DNA of 64,000 bases from Chromobacterium vaccinii. GTDB lineage: Bacteria > Pseudomonadota > Gammaproteobacteria > Burkholderiales > Chromobacteriaceae. The stretch covers positions 1 to 64,000 of the forward strand of contig NZ_JZJL01000028.1 of assembly GCF_000971335.1 (NCBI RefSeq). Reading direction: 5' to 3'. Under the pieces are notes generated by a model. The model worked only from the letters and a program-made list of their open reading frames with translations, was not told the DNA's origin and did not search any database. Shown here piece after piece: positions 1 through 9,600 of this stretch (positions are counted from its first letter, which is position 1; every line of letters starts with the position of its first letter). The position numbers and the translations under genes are program-made.

Positions 1-1
1 G

Positions 2-121
2 GGCCGCACCGACATCTGGAACCGCACTGCCGCCGGCCATTGGATCAGCGACGGCTTCATCGACACCGGCAGCAACGCGCCGGTGGTGCCGCAATGCCCG
101 TCGTCGGCGCGACCATGGTAA
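2..121 (+). CDS. C-terminal end of an unidentified protein (partial)
   Basis: Frame 2 is open from the left edge and stops at a TAA at 119-121. The 39 residues include GRTDIWN, GHWISDGF and DTGSN, rich in Trp, Gly and Asp. This composition is typical of the C-terminal SH3-like or repeat tail of secreted hydrolases, but the fragment is too short to name a family. The start lies outside the window. It converges with the permease gene on the other strand, whose stop is only 4 bases away. Inference only: tail of an exported protein. Confidence 0.4.
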   Translation, partial: GRTDIWNRTAAGHWISDGFIDTGSNAPVVPQCPSSARPW

Positions 122-125
122 ACGC

Positions 126-1532
126 CTAGCCGGCGCCTCGCCCTCCGCCGGGGACGGCCGCCCACGCGGCCGCGCCCCGGCGCATCATCAGCCAGTACAG
201 GCCGGCCGTCCCCAGCCAACCCACCAGCCAGGAAACGTCCGCCCCTCCCAGCGCGCGGACCATGGGGCCGCTGAACAGCGCGCTGTCGATAAAGGGCAGT
301 TGCGACAGCACGCCCGCCAGATAGGCCAGCAAGCCCGGCCAACGGTAGTCCGCTCCCTCCAGCGCCGCCGCGTCCAGCTTGCCGCCGCGCAACAGATAGA
401 AATCCACCAGATTCACCGCGCTCCACGGCGTGAACAGGGTCAGCAACAGCAACAGGAAAGACTTGAACAGCGGCAGAAAGCCCTGCTGCGCCCATACCGC
501 GACGGATAGGGAAACCAGCGCCATCGCGGCGACGACCAACCAACGCCGACTCGGCCCCAACGCCTCCGGCCGCGCGCCGAATGCCGACGCGATGCTGCCC
601 GCGCACATGAAGCCGCCGTAGGCGTTGAGCGTGGAAATCGTGACCTTGCCGAAAGCCACGCAGAAGAACAGCGCGGCGGCGATGGCGCCGTCAGCGCCCA
701 GGCCAACGAAGTAGGCGACCTCATGCCCGCGGAACGCCGCGCCGCCGATGGCCGCCACCAGCACGCCCAGCGACATCGCGATCTGCGCGCCCACGCCGGA
801 ACCCAAGCCTATCGCCAGCGCCACCCGCGCCGGCGGCGTGGCCGACGGCAGGTAGCGCGAATAGTCGGACACATAGGGCGCGAAGGCGATCTGCCAGGAT
901 GCCGACAGCGATATCGCGACGGTGAAGGCGGCCGGCTCGAAACGGGTATGCGCCGCCAGCAGCGGCAGCAGATCCACCCGCCCCAGCAGACGCATGAACA
1001 AATAGCAGAAAGCCAGCAGGCCGAGCAGGCTGGCCGCCCGCCCCAGCCGGTGTATCGCCCGATAGCCCAGCGCCGCGGCCAGCAGCACCGCCAGCGCGAA
1101 CAACAGGCTGCCTGCGGCGTCGCTTATCTTGAACAGCTGGCCCAGCGCCTGACCGGACAGCACCATGCCGGTGGCGTTGAAGCCCAGGTACATGACGCAA
1201 GCCAGCGCCAGCGGCAATACCGCGCCCTTGACGCCGAACTGCGCGCGGCAGGCCAGCATCTGCGGCAGCCCCAGCCTGGGGCCCTGCGCGCCATGCAAGG
1301 CCATCACCGCGCCGCCGGCGATCTGCCCCAGCAGCAGGCCGACGATGGACCAGACGACGTCGCCGCCCAGCACCACCGCCAGCGCGCCGGTGACCACGGC
1401 GGTGATCTGCAGATTGGCGGCCAGCCACAACGTGAACTGGCTGAACAGGCGGCCATGCCGCTCGCCTTCTGGAATGAAGTCTATGGAACGGCGCTCGATC
1501 AGCGGCGCGCCGATGGATGTTTTCGCTTTCAT
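126..1532 (-). CDS. NCS1-family (cytosine/purine/thiamine-type) permease
   Basis: A 468-residue polytopic inner-membrane protein with about 12 hydrophobic segments. The N-terminus (ERRSIDFIPEGERHG, then a first helix with WLAANLQI) and the segment with GPRLGLPQML followed by RAQFG are typical of nucleobase:cation symporter-1 carriers, which import cytosine, purines, allantoin or hydroxymethylpyrimidine with a cation. The specific substrate cannot be read from the sequence. Start: the ATG at 1532 has a good Shine-Dalgarno (AAAGGAG) 8 bases upstream. No thiamine-pyrophosphate riboswitch motif was seen in the 140-base leader, so a thiamine-precursor role is not supported. Monocistronic; it diverges from the diguanylate cyclase gene. 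Confidence 0.85.
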   Translation of the reverse strand: MKAKTSIGAPLIERRSIDFIPEGERHGRLFSQFTLWLAANLQITAVVTGALAVVLGGDVVWSIVGLLLGQIAGGAVMALHGAQGPRLGLPQMLACRAQFGVKGAVLPLALACVMYLGFNATGMVLSGQALGQLFKISDAAGSLLFALAVLLAAALGYRAIHRLGRAASLLGLLAFCYLFMRLLGRVDLLPLLAAHTRFEPAAFTVAISLSASWQIAFAPYVSDYSRYLPSATPPARVALAIGLGSGVGAQIAMSLGVLVAAIGGAAFRGHEVAYFVGLGADGAIAAALFFCVAFGKVTISTLNAYGGFMCAGSIASAFGARPEALGPSRRWLVVAAMALVSLSVAVWAQQGFLPLFKSFLLLLLTLFTPWSAVNLVDFYLLRGGKLDAAALEGADYRWPGLLAYLAGVLSQLPFIDSALFSGPMVRALGGADVSWLVGWLGTAGLYWLMMRRGAAAWAAVPGGGRGAG

Positions 1533-1778
1533 GACGGTTTCTCCTTTGTCCGTATCCGGAGCGCCGTCTTGCCGCGGCGCGGTTCCGGGCCTGCGCCAAA
1601 CAATCTATACCGTCCGCATGAAGACGGGCAAATCCAAACCATGCGGCATCGCGCCATCCATTCCGCATGATCGCCCATGCCCCGCGCCGCTTATTCCCTC
1701 CCTCGGACAGCCATCGTCGAGATTTGTCCTAACATTTCGTATAGGAACCCTTCGCGCCGGCTCGCAGAATGGAATGAA

Positions 1779-4637
1779 GTGCACCGATTCATCCTGTCCA
1801 CCACCGAACTCAAACGCCAGCTGCTGCATGACCGATATCGATTGCTGGCCATCGCGGCAAGCCTTTTCCTGGTCCTGCTGGGAACCGGCGTCATCAGCGG
1901 CTGGCTTCTCCGCACTCCCGCCCTGATTCCGGAAAACATCCACATGGTGATCGCCACCGCGTTCTGTCTGATCCTGTACGGCCTCGCGCTGCCGCTGGCC
2001 TTATGGCGGCCGCAATGGCAGGCGCACCGCGTGCTGGCGGCGCTGGTGCTGGCGATGGCGACGGTCGCGCTGCTGGAACACCTGAGCGGCAGGTCCCTGG
2101 GTTTGGACCTGCCCCAACTGCACGCCTGGCGGCACGACATGGCGCCCCACCCGGGCCGGATGGCGCCGCCGACCGCGCTGGCGCTGGCCGCGCTGGGCTG
2201 CGGCCTGCTGCTGCAGCCGGGTTCCACGCCGATCCGGCGCCGAGCGGTGAAGATCTGCGTATTGCTGCCGCTGCTGCTCGGCGTGCTGGGCGCGGTGGCG
2301 TATCTGATCAATCTGGAACTGCTGTACAGCTGGGGCGCCTCGGTGAGGATGGCGCTGCTGACCGCGCTGGGCGTCATCTCCGCCGCCTTGGGATTGAACG
2401 CGCTGACGCAGCTGGCGCTGCGCCGCCACCTGCGCTCGCAGGACATGGCCGATTCGATTTCAGTGACCGCCACCGCGTTGCTGATCTCCATCTCGCTTGC
2501 CACCGGCTTGCTGATCTACCGCGTCTCCATCCAGGCGCACGAGCGCAGCCTGAGCACGGTGATGGCCAACAGCGTGCGGCAACGCGCCGCGCTGCTGGTG
2601 GCCCAGTTCGGCATCAGCGACGACATCGCCCGCCGCATCTACCAGCGCCCGTCGGTGCAAAAGCTGCTGGAAGACGCCAGCCGGGGCAAGCTGGACGCCA
2701 GCGCCGCCGCCGCCGAACTGGCGGCGCGCAACCACATGACGCTGAACGGCATCGCCATCCAGGATGCGGCGGGCCGCGCGCTGGTGCAGGTCGGCTACTT
2801 CGAAACCCGGCCCCGCCAGGCCCTGGCGCTGCGCTCGCCCGCCGGCTCCTGGCTGCTATGGAACGGCCATTATCTGTACCGCACCGTGGAGGTCTACCGC
2901 ACTTCGGCCGGCGCGTCGCGGCTGGTGCTGGAGCAGCGGCTGGACATGTTCGACCGCATCGTCCTGGATACCGCCCCGCTCGACGGCCTCAGCGGCCTGT
3001 ACGCGCTGTGCGGCCACGACGACCACGATCTGCGCTGCTTCTCGCAGTCGCCGCAGGAGCCCGGCCCCACGATACCGATCGCCGGCAACGTCCACCACTT
3101 CACCATGTGGCCGGCCTTTTCCGGCAAAAGCGGTTCGATGCATACGGTCGACTACTCCGGCCGCGACGTGATCAGCGCCTATGCGCCGGTCGGCGACAGC
3201 GGGCTCGCCTTCAGCTACAAGATCAGGGTGGCGGACCTGCTGGCGCCGATCCGCCATGATCTGGAGATCGACGCGCTGATCATGCTGGCGATGGTCACGC
3301 TGGGCACCTTGATCCTGCGCTGGCGCACTTCGCCGCTGCTGCGCGAGGTGCTGCAATCCAACCGGATGGCGGAATTGGCCGCCGAGCGCTTCCGCAACGC
3401 GGCCGAAGCCAATATGGACGCGTTCATCATCATGGAGGCGCTGCGCGACCACATCGGCGAGGTGGATGATTTCCGCGTGGTCTACATCAACGCCGAGGCG
3501 GAAAGAATGTGGCAGTTGCGCCGGGATGAAACGATAGGCCGGAACTGGAAAGCGCTGGCGGCCTCGCTGAACGTCTCCAACCACTTCGAAAGCTATAAGC
3601 AGGTCATCGACACCGGCATGCCGCTGTCGGAAGAAGTGCCCAAAGCCTACGACGCAAGCCACCCCACCTGGATCCACCAGGAAATCGTCCGCGCCGGAGA
3701 CGGCATCAGCATCAGCGTGCGCGACATCACGCAAAAGAAGCTGGCCGAGCTGGACCTGGTCCTGCGCGAGGCCTTGCTCAAGACCGTCACCGACTCCATT
3801 CCTGCGCTGGTGGCCTTCGTCGACGTCGATCAACGCTACCGCTATTGCAACAAGACCTACACCCGGCTGTTCGGCATTCCGCCGGAACAAGTGATAGGCC
3901 GCAATATGCGCGATTTTCTGGGGGAGGAAAGCTATGCGGCGGTGCGGCCCTATGTCGAGCAGGCGCTGCAGGGGCAGGCCGCCGCCTTCGAGATGGAAAT
4001 GTTCCTGCACGGCAGCCAGCGCTATGTGGAAGGCCGCTACATTCCGCAACAGCACGCGGACGGCACGGTATCGGGGTTTTACGTGATGATCTGGGACATC
4101 ACCCAGTCGCGCGCGCGGGAAATCGAGCTGCGCAACAAGGTCACTCAGGATGCGATGACCGGCTTGCTCAACCGTGCGGCTTTCATGGACATCCTGGGTG
4201 ACGAGATCAAGCACCACTACCTGAAGCGCCAGGCGTTGGCGCTGTTGTTTCTCGACATCGATCACTTCAAGCAAGTGAACGACACGCTGGGACATGCCAC
4301 CGGCGACGAGTTGATCAAGATTTTCGCCGGACGGCTGCGGCAGAACGTGCGCGGCACAGACCACGTGGCCCGGCTCGGCGGCGACGAGTTCGTGGTGCTG
4401 CTGGTCGGCCTGGACTCCGAACGCACCGCGACGGCAGTGGTCGACAAGCTGATGGCGGCCGTCAGCCAGGATGCAAAGCTGTCAGGCGAGCTCCGCCGCG
4501 TCTCCACCAGCATCGGCGTCGCCTACGCCTACATGCCCGACATCACGCCGGAGAGGCTGCTGGAAGTCGCCGACGAGGGCCTATACCAGGCCAAGGCCGC
4601 CGGGCGCAACGCCTACCGGCTGATGCGGGTAGGGTAA
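1779..4637 (+). CDS. Membrane-bound PAS-PAS-GGDEF diguanylate cyclase
   Basis: Makes cyclic di-GMP from two GTP. About seven N-terminal membrane helices are followed by a predicted periplasmic stretch, another helix, two PAS sensor domains (second PAS with AFVDVDQRYRYCNKTY) and a C-terminal GGDEF domain. The catalytic GGDEF is intact near residue 867, and RGTD lies five residues before it, the classical inhibitory I-site, so product feedback is likely. Start: the frame is open to an ATG at 1677, but those first residues look non-coding and have no ribosome site; the GTG at 1779 after GGAATGAA gives a 952-residue protein that starts just before the first helix. Both starts are possible. No EAL domain is present. 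Confidence 0.88.
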   Translation: MHRFILSTTELKRQLLHDRYRLLAIAASLFLVLLGTGVISGWLLRTPALIPENIHMVIATAFCLILYGLALPLALWRPQWQAHRVLAALVLAMATVALLEHLSGRSLGLDLPQLHAWRHDMAPHPGRMAPPTALALAALGCGLLLQPGSTPIRRRAVKICVLLPLLLGVLGAVAYLINLELLYSWGASVRMALLTALGVISAALGLNALTQLALRRHLRSQDMADSISVTATALLISISLATGLLIYRVSIQAHERSLSTVMANSVRQRAALLVAQFGISDDIARRIYQRPSVQKLLEDASRGKLDASAAAAELAARNHMTLNGIAIQDAAGRALVQVGYFETRPRQALALRSPAGSWLLWNGHYLYRTVEVYRTSAGASRLVLEQRLDMFDRIVLDTAPLDGLSGLYALCGHDDHDLRCFSQSPQEPGPTIPIAGNVHHFTMWPAFSGKSGSMHTVDYSGRDVISAYAPVGDSGLAFSYKIRVADLLAPIRHDLEIDALIMLAMVTLGTLILRWRTSPLLREVLQSNRMAELAAERFRNAAEANMDAFIIMEALRDHIGEVDDFRVVYINAEAERMWQLRRDETIGRNWKALAASLNVSNHFESYKQVIDTGMPLSEEVPKAYDASHPTWIHQEIVRAGDGISISVRDITQKKLAELDLVLREALLKTVTDSIPALVAFVDVDQRYRYCNKTYTRLFGIPPEQVIGRNMRDFLGEESYAAVRPYVEQALQGQAAAFEMEMFLHGSQRYVEGRYIPQQHADGTVSGFYVMIWDITQSRAREIELRNKVTQDAMTGLLNRAAFMDILGDEIKHHYLKRQALALLFLDIDHFKQVNDTLGHATGDELIKIFAGRLRQNVRGTDHVARLGGDEFVVLLVGLDSERTATAVVDKLMAAVSQDAKLSGELRRVSTSIGVAYAYMPDITPERLLEVADEGLYQAKAAGRNAYRLMRVG

Positions 4638-4793
4638 GCGGCCCTGAATCTCCGGCGTCTGCGACAAGCGTGCAATCAGAGGCTCTCGACCGGCGTTTGC
4701 CTCGGCGGAAGCAGTCAAGGCAACCGCGGAAAGCGCTTGGAACCAAGCCGCCGCTTCCAGCCCAAGTGGACCAGAAGCGGGGGCTTTCACAAA
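4638..4793. other. Convergent intergenic gap
   Basis: 156 bases between the ends of the diguanylate cyclase and cupin genes. I see no ORF, and no strong hairpin followed by a T-run. Confidence 0.4.
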
Positions 4794-5225
4794 CTACTCA
4801 GCCTTGGCGCTGAGGGGCACGCCGGTCGCTCCCGCGTAAAATACCAACAGCTCCACCGGCTTGTCCCCGGTGACGCCGCGGTGCTGGGTGCCTACCATCT
4901 CCGCCAGCGTGTCGCCGGCGCGCAGATGTTTCTGACGTTTTCCGTCCCGGCTTTCCACCGTCAGCTCGCCGCTGACCACATACGCGGCATTGGGGGATGG
5001 ATGGCTGTGCCAAGGCAAGCTGGTATGGGGCGGGATGGTGATGCGCACCATCGTCAATTCCGGCTGCCCCGCTGGATAGGCCTTGTAAAGCTCGCCATCC
5101 CAGGAGCGCTCTGTCTTGAGCAGCGTCTCGGTTTTTACCCCGCCGCCCTCGGCGGCATGGACAAACGGCGCTGCCAGCAACGCGGCGCACAAGGCCAACC
5201 AGGGGCCCGCCGAATAGATTTTCAT
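4794..5225 (-). CDS. Exported small cupin-domain protein
   Basis: 143 residues with a clear signal peptide (hydrophobic stretch ending FVHAAEG) and a single cupin barrel. The first cupin motif is PWHSHPSPNAAYVVSGEL: the HxH pair is present, but the usual metal-ligand Glu is replaced by Asn. The second motif keeps its His (GTQHRG). A periplasmic metal-binding or sugar/acid-binding role is plausible; no reaction can be assigned. Start: the ATG at 5225 has AGAGGGAG upstream. It stands alone between the diguanylate cyclase gene (convergent) and the yccA terminator. Confidence 0.75.
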   Translation of the reverse strand: MKIYSAGPWLALCAALLAAPFVHAAEGGGVKTETLLKTERSWDGELYKAYPAGQPELTMVRITIPPHTSLPWHSHPSPNAAYVVSGELTVESRDGKRQKHLRAGDTLAEMVGTQHRGVTGDKPVELLVFYAGATGVPLSAKAE

Positions 5226-5401
5226 GTTTTCTCCCTCTAGCGATTTGAATAAACGAATCGATTGGACGCGCCTCGACCAGGCCAGTTCAATCTTTTCCGG
5301 AGGGCAACTCCGCGCCTTCTCGTTCAGAAAAACGGCACGGCAAACTCGCCAAGAGCCATTTGCTCATGGACTCGGAACCGCCTTGCTTGTCTGCGGATGC
5401 A

Positions 5402-5431
5402 ATAAAAAAAACCCTCCGCCGAGGCGGAGGG
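5402..5431 (-). terminator. Rho-independent terminator of the yccA-like gene
   Basis: Perfect 9-bp stem, CCCTCCGCC (5412-5420) with GGCGGAGGG (5423-5431) and a 2-base loop. On the minus strand it is followed by eight T residues. It lies about 25 bases after the stop of the Bax-inhibitor-1 gene. Confidence 0.9.
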
Positions 5432-5454
5432 CTTCGATTGCCAGTATCTAGCGA

Positions 5455-6144
5455 TCAGTCGCGGTTGCCGCCGAAGGCCAGCAGCAGCTGCAACAGGCTG
5501 GTGAACAGATTGTAGATGCTGATGTAGATGGACAGCGCGGCGGAGATGTAGCTGTTCTCGCCGCCGTCGACCACGGTCTTCACCTGCCACAGGATCATCA
5601 GCGAGCTGAACAGCGCGAATGCCGCGGAGATCATCAGCTGGAACGCCGGCATGCGCAGGAACAGGTTGGCCACCACGGCCACCATCAGCACGATGGCGCC
5701 CACGGTCAGGAAGTTGCCCAGGCCCGACAGGTCGCGCTTGGTGGTGGTGGCGATGGCGGCCATCACGAAGAACACGACGGACGTGGCCGCGCCGGCGGTC
5801 ATGATCAACTGGCCGCCATTGGAGAACTTGAGCGCGAACTGCAGCAAGGGCCCGAGCAGGACGCCCATCATGAAGGTGAAGCCCAGCATCAGGAACACGC
5901 CCAGCGAGCTGTAGCGGTTCTTCTCAATGGCGAAGACCAGGCCGTAAAACACCGCCATGATCAGCAGCATGCCGATGATGGGGCTTCCAGCCAGGAACGC
6001 GAAACTCATATGGGTGCCCACGATGGCGCCCATGACGGTCGGGATCATCGACAGGCCCAGCAGGCCATAGGTGTTGCGCAACACTTTGTTGCGAACATCG
6101 GCCATCGGGGTCGATTGGTAGGCCGTTTGAAAATCCGGGTGCAT
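5455..6144 (-). CDS. yccA: Bax inhibitor-1/YccA family membrane protein
   Basis: 229 residues, seven hydrophobic segments, typical of the BI-1/YccA (TMBIM) family. In E. coli YccA interacts with the FtsH membrane protease and modulates its activity; other family members act as pH-sensitive calcium leak channels. The N-terminus (VLRNTYGLLGLSM) and the C-terminal YISIYNLFTSLLQLL are conserved family features. Start: the frame runs back to 6378, but the ATG at 6144 has AGGAG just upstream and begins the known N-terminus (MHPDFQ), whereas the longer version would run toward the tRNA gene. It ends with a strong terminator and appears monocistronic. Confidence 0.9.
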   Translation of the reverse strand: MHPDFQTAYQSTPMADVRNKVLRNTYGLLGLSMIPTVMGAIVGTHMSFAFLAGSPIIGMLLIMAVFYGLVFAIEKNRYSSLGVFLMLGFTFMMGVLLGPLLQFALKFSNGGQLIMTAGAATSVVFFVMAAIATTTKRDLSGLGNFLTVGAIVLMVAVVANLFLRMPAFQLMISAAFALFSSLMILWQVKTVVDGGENSYISAALSIYISIYNLFTSLLQLLLAFGGNRD

Positions 6145-6326
6145 GTGAAACTCTCCTGAGTTGATTATTCTGGAACGACTTTTGGGATTGTAAGCAACAG
6201 ACCATGCCGAAGGGAATAAGTTTCCATCCCTTCTTCCTGCTTGTCTTGAGCGAATCCTTGGGGTAATATCGCCTTCCCTCAAGGCACAGATGTGGGCGAC
6301 AGCCCGCGTTTGCAAGCCATTTGGAT

Positions 6327-6411
6327 GCGAGAGTGGCGGAATTGGTAGACGCACTGGATTTAGGTTCCAGCGCCGCAAGGCGTGAGAGTTCGAGTCTCTC
6401 CTTTCGCACCA
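6327..6411 (+). tRNA. tRNA-Leu (anticodon UAG)
   Basis: 85-nt class II tRNA. The 7-bp acceptor stem is GCGAGAG with CTTTCGC, followed by an encoded A-CCA 3' end. The anticodon stem CTGGA/TCCAG encloses the loop TTTAGGT, giving anticodon TAG. The D-arm contains GGTAGAC and the T-arm GTTCGAGTC. The long variable arm (GCCGCAAGGC) is typical of leucine tRNAs. Confidence 0.97.
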
Positions 6412-6624
6412 ACCCTAGTTTTAACGTTTACCTCCACAGCCCATTACATCCCTCCAAAGCCCGCAAATAAAGGCTTTCCCAAGAAACACGTTCCCACTGC
6501 AACTCCGCACGACCCTTTGCAATACGCTATAGTTTGGACCAATTTTGTCCCCGACAGTGTCCCAAGCAGAGCAAGCCGGACCCAATGCTTTAGTCCAACA
6601 GAAACAAGTCATCCGTCCAGCGCG
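6412..6624. other. Gap after tRNA-Leu with possible integrase-leader remnant
   Basis: 213 bases between the tRNA 3' end and the stop of the hybrid kinase gene. It contains no convincing gene. On the minus strand it has a GGGACACTGTCGGGGACAAA-type stretch (plus-strand 6546-6565), a wording I associate with sequence near tyrosine-integrase genes at tRNA sites. No integrase ORF remains, so this is a weak hint of a past insertion at the tRNA. Confidence 0.3.
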
Positions 6625-9600
6625 TCAGGCGGGATTATCCGCCAGCCAGGCTCGCGCCGCGCCAGCCACCCGCTCCAGCTCCAATTCGATAGCCTGCAGC
6701 AATGACGGCCAACTCTGGCTTCGCCCTTCCTTGACCGCTTTTTCCAGACCCTTGAGAAGAGACACCAGATCCGCCGCGCCAAACGAGCCCACGCTGCCGC
6801 GCAAGGCATGCAGCTGCCTGGCGCCGGCATCCAGCAAGCCCTGCTCCAAACTGGTTTGGATGCGCGTCATCTCCGGCCCGCTGGTATCGATCAGCATCTG
6901 CATCAGCTTGCGCACCCGTTCGCGCGCGGCGGGGCTGGAGCCAGCCAGACGCATCAGCTCGGCTGAAAATACGACCTCATCCGGCTCGACGGCCTTTTCT
7001 TCCTCCGGCCGCCAAGCCAGGTAACGATCCAGCACCGCGTACAAGCGATCGAGCTGTATCGGCTTGGCGATGAACTCGTCCATGCCGGCGCGCAGACACC
7101 CCGACCGTTCCTCGGGCGACATGCCCGCGCTCATCGCGATGATGGGCAGTTTCAGCCCCAGCTCTCCGCGTATCAACGACGCCGCGGTATCGCCGTCCAT
7201 CACCGGCATCTGCCTGTCCATCAACACCAGCGAGTAATCTCCGCCCCGCTCCCTCAGCGCGTCCACCGCCAACCGGCCGTTCTCCACGGTCTCCACTTGC
7301 AAGCCCGCCTGCTGCAACAAGCCGCAAGCCACCTGTTGGTTGATCGGATTATCCTCCACCAGCAAGATGCGCGCCGGCCGCCATCCCGCGGGCCTGGCGC
7401 CGAACGGCCTCGCCCCGGACTCCGCTTCGCGCGCGCGCGCGTTTCGCCAAGCATCTGCCAGCGCCCCGGCGATTACCGGCTTCACCAGCACGCCATTCAA
7501 CGCCTCTCGCCCCGTCGCCCGGTCCAGCCTGACCCTGTCGTCGGCTCTCGCCATCGAGATCAGGGCGATGTCGCGGTCCGGCCAGCGCCGGCGTATCTCG
7601 CCGCATAGCGCCAGCCCGCTCTCTTCTCCCAGCCGCCAGTTCACCAGGGCTATCCCGAATGCCGCTCCTTCCTCTCCCGCCAGGACAGCCAGAGCCTCGT
7701 CCGCGTCCGCCGCCCCTTCGGGCGATCCGCCCAGGCGCTCCACATGCCAGCAGACGGCCTGCCGGCTGCCTGCATTGTCGTCCACCACCAGCACGCGCCC
7801 AAGGGTGGCAGTCGCCGCGCGCGCCTTTCCGGCGACCTCGAAAGGCAAGGAAAACCAGAAGCGGCTGCCCTCGCCCAATCGGCTTTCCACCCCCATCTCG
7901 CCGCCCATCAGTTCGACCAGACGCCGGGAAATCGTCAAACCCAGGCCGGTGCCGCCGAAACGCCGCGTATTGGAGGAATCTGCCTGGATAAAGGGGTCGA
8001 ATACCGTTTTCAACAGCGCCTCGTCCATCCCCAGACCGGTATCGCGAACGGAGAACAACAACTTGTCGCCGGCAGCCCCCCTCTCCAGCCCCACGGTTAC
8101 CACCACTTCGCCCCGATCGGTGAACTTGATCGCATTCCCGGCCAGATTCACCAGCACCTGCTGCAATTTGAGAGGATCGCCAACCAGGTCCCCAGGCACA
8201 TCCGGCTCGACGGCGATCACCAACTCCAGCGACTTGCGCGCGGCATTCATCGACATCATCGCCGCCAGCGCGCCCAGCACCTCGTTCAGGTCGTAATCGG
8301 CGCGGGCCGCTTCCAGCTTGCCGGCCTCCATCTTGGAAAAGTCCAGGATGTCGTTGAGGATGGCCATCAGCGAGCGGCAGGACAGCTGCAGCATGTCCAG
8401 ATAGTCGCGCTGCGCGCCGTCCAGCCTGGTGCTTGACAGCAGCTCCAGCATGCCGAGCACGCCGTTCATCGGCGTGCGGATTTCATGGCTCATGTTGGCG
8501 ACGAATTCGCTCTTGGCCCGGCTGGCGCTTTCGGCCTGTTCCTTGGCCAGCTCCAGCATCCGCGTCGCCTCCCGCTCCGCGCGGACATCCTTGGCGATGC
8601 AGACGAAGCCATACAGCCAGCCATCCTGCCAGATGCCGGTGGTCACCAGGCTGACCGGGATGTGCCGGCCATCCTTGTGGCGGTAAGTCCACTCCTGGAT
8701 GATGCTGCCGCCCCGACGCGTTTTCTCCACGAAAACATCAAAGCCGACAACAGGCCTCCCCAGCTCTTCCGACAGCTCGCTCTCGAGCCTGGCCACCTCC
8801 TCCGGCAGATGCAGGATCATCGGCGTGGCCAGTCCCGTCAGCTCATCGGCGCGATATCCCAGCATGCGCTCGGCGCCGGCGCTGAAAATGCTGATCTCGC
8901 CTCGCAGATCGGTGGCGATGATCGCGAAATCGCTGGCGGAATCGATAATGCCTTGCAGCCTGGCCTGCACCTCCTGCCGCTCCCGCTGCGCCTGCTTCAG
9001 CGGCGTGATGTCGGTGACGAACACGTAAAATCCGCTGACTTGCTCCTGCTGCCAATGCGGAACGTAATGCGCCAGCAGATGCCGTTCCTGGCCGCTCAGG
9101 TCGATGATGCAGCGCTCGGACAGGCTGGCCACGCCGCCCAGCGCGCCCTGGATATAAGGCTGGTTGGCGCGGTAGCGCTCGTCTCCGACCACATGGCGCA
9201 GATGGCGCCCCATGACGTCGCCCATCTCCAGCCCCATCCAGTCCAGATAGGCGCGGTTGGCGAAAACATTGTGCAGATTGCCGTCCCAATAGCTGACCAT
9301 CGCCGGCATCGAGTCGAGCACGGTTTGCAACTCGTCGCGCACGCGGCGCAATTCGGCCCGCCCCTCCTGCAGACTGCCCGCGTCCCAGCACACGCCCTCG
9401 GCTCGCAATACCCGCCCGGCCTCGTCCCGCGCCACCTGGGCGCACAGCCGGAACCAGCGCAAGCGGCCTTCACCGTCCACGATGCGATAATCCCAGCCCT
9501 CGGCCGCCAGCCCGCGCAACTCATCAGTCCAGAGTCCGTCCCAGGCCGCCAGCTCGTCCGGATGCACGCAGCTCCGCCAGCGCGCCCAGTTGACCGTTTC

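Noticed and set aside
1533-1778. Thiamine-pyrophosphate or purine riboswitch before the NCS1 permease
   Set aside because: No conserved aptamer motifs were found in the leader on either strand.
2856-4364. 502-residue open frame opposite the diguanylate cyclase
   Set aside because: Composition typical of antisense frames in GC-rich genes; the PAS and GGDEF motifs are on the plus strand.
5924-6412. 162-residue frame crossing the tRNA-Leu gene
   Set aside because: It would translate through the tRNA and overlaps the YccA gene in another frame.
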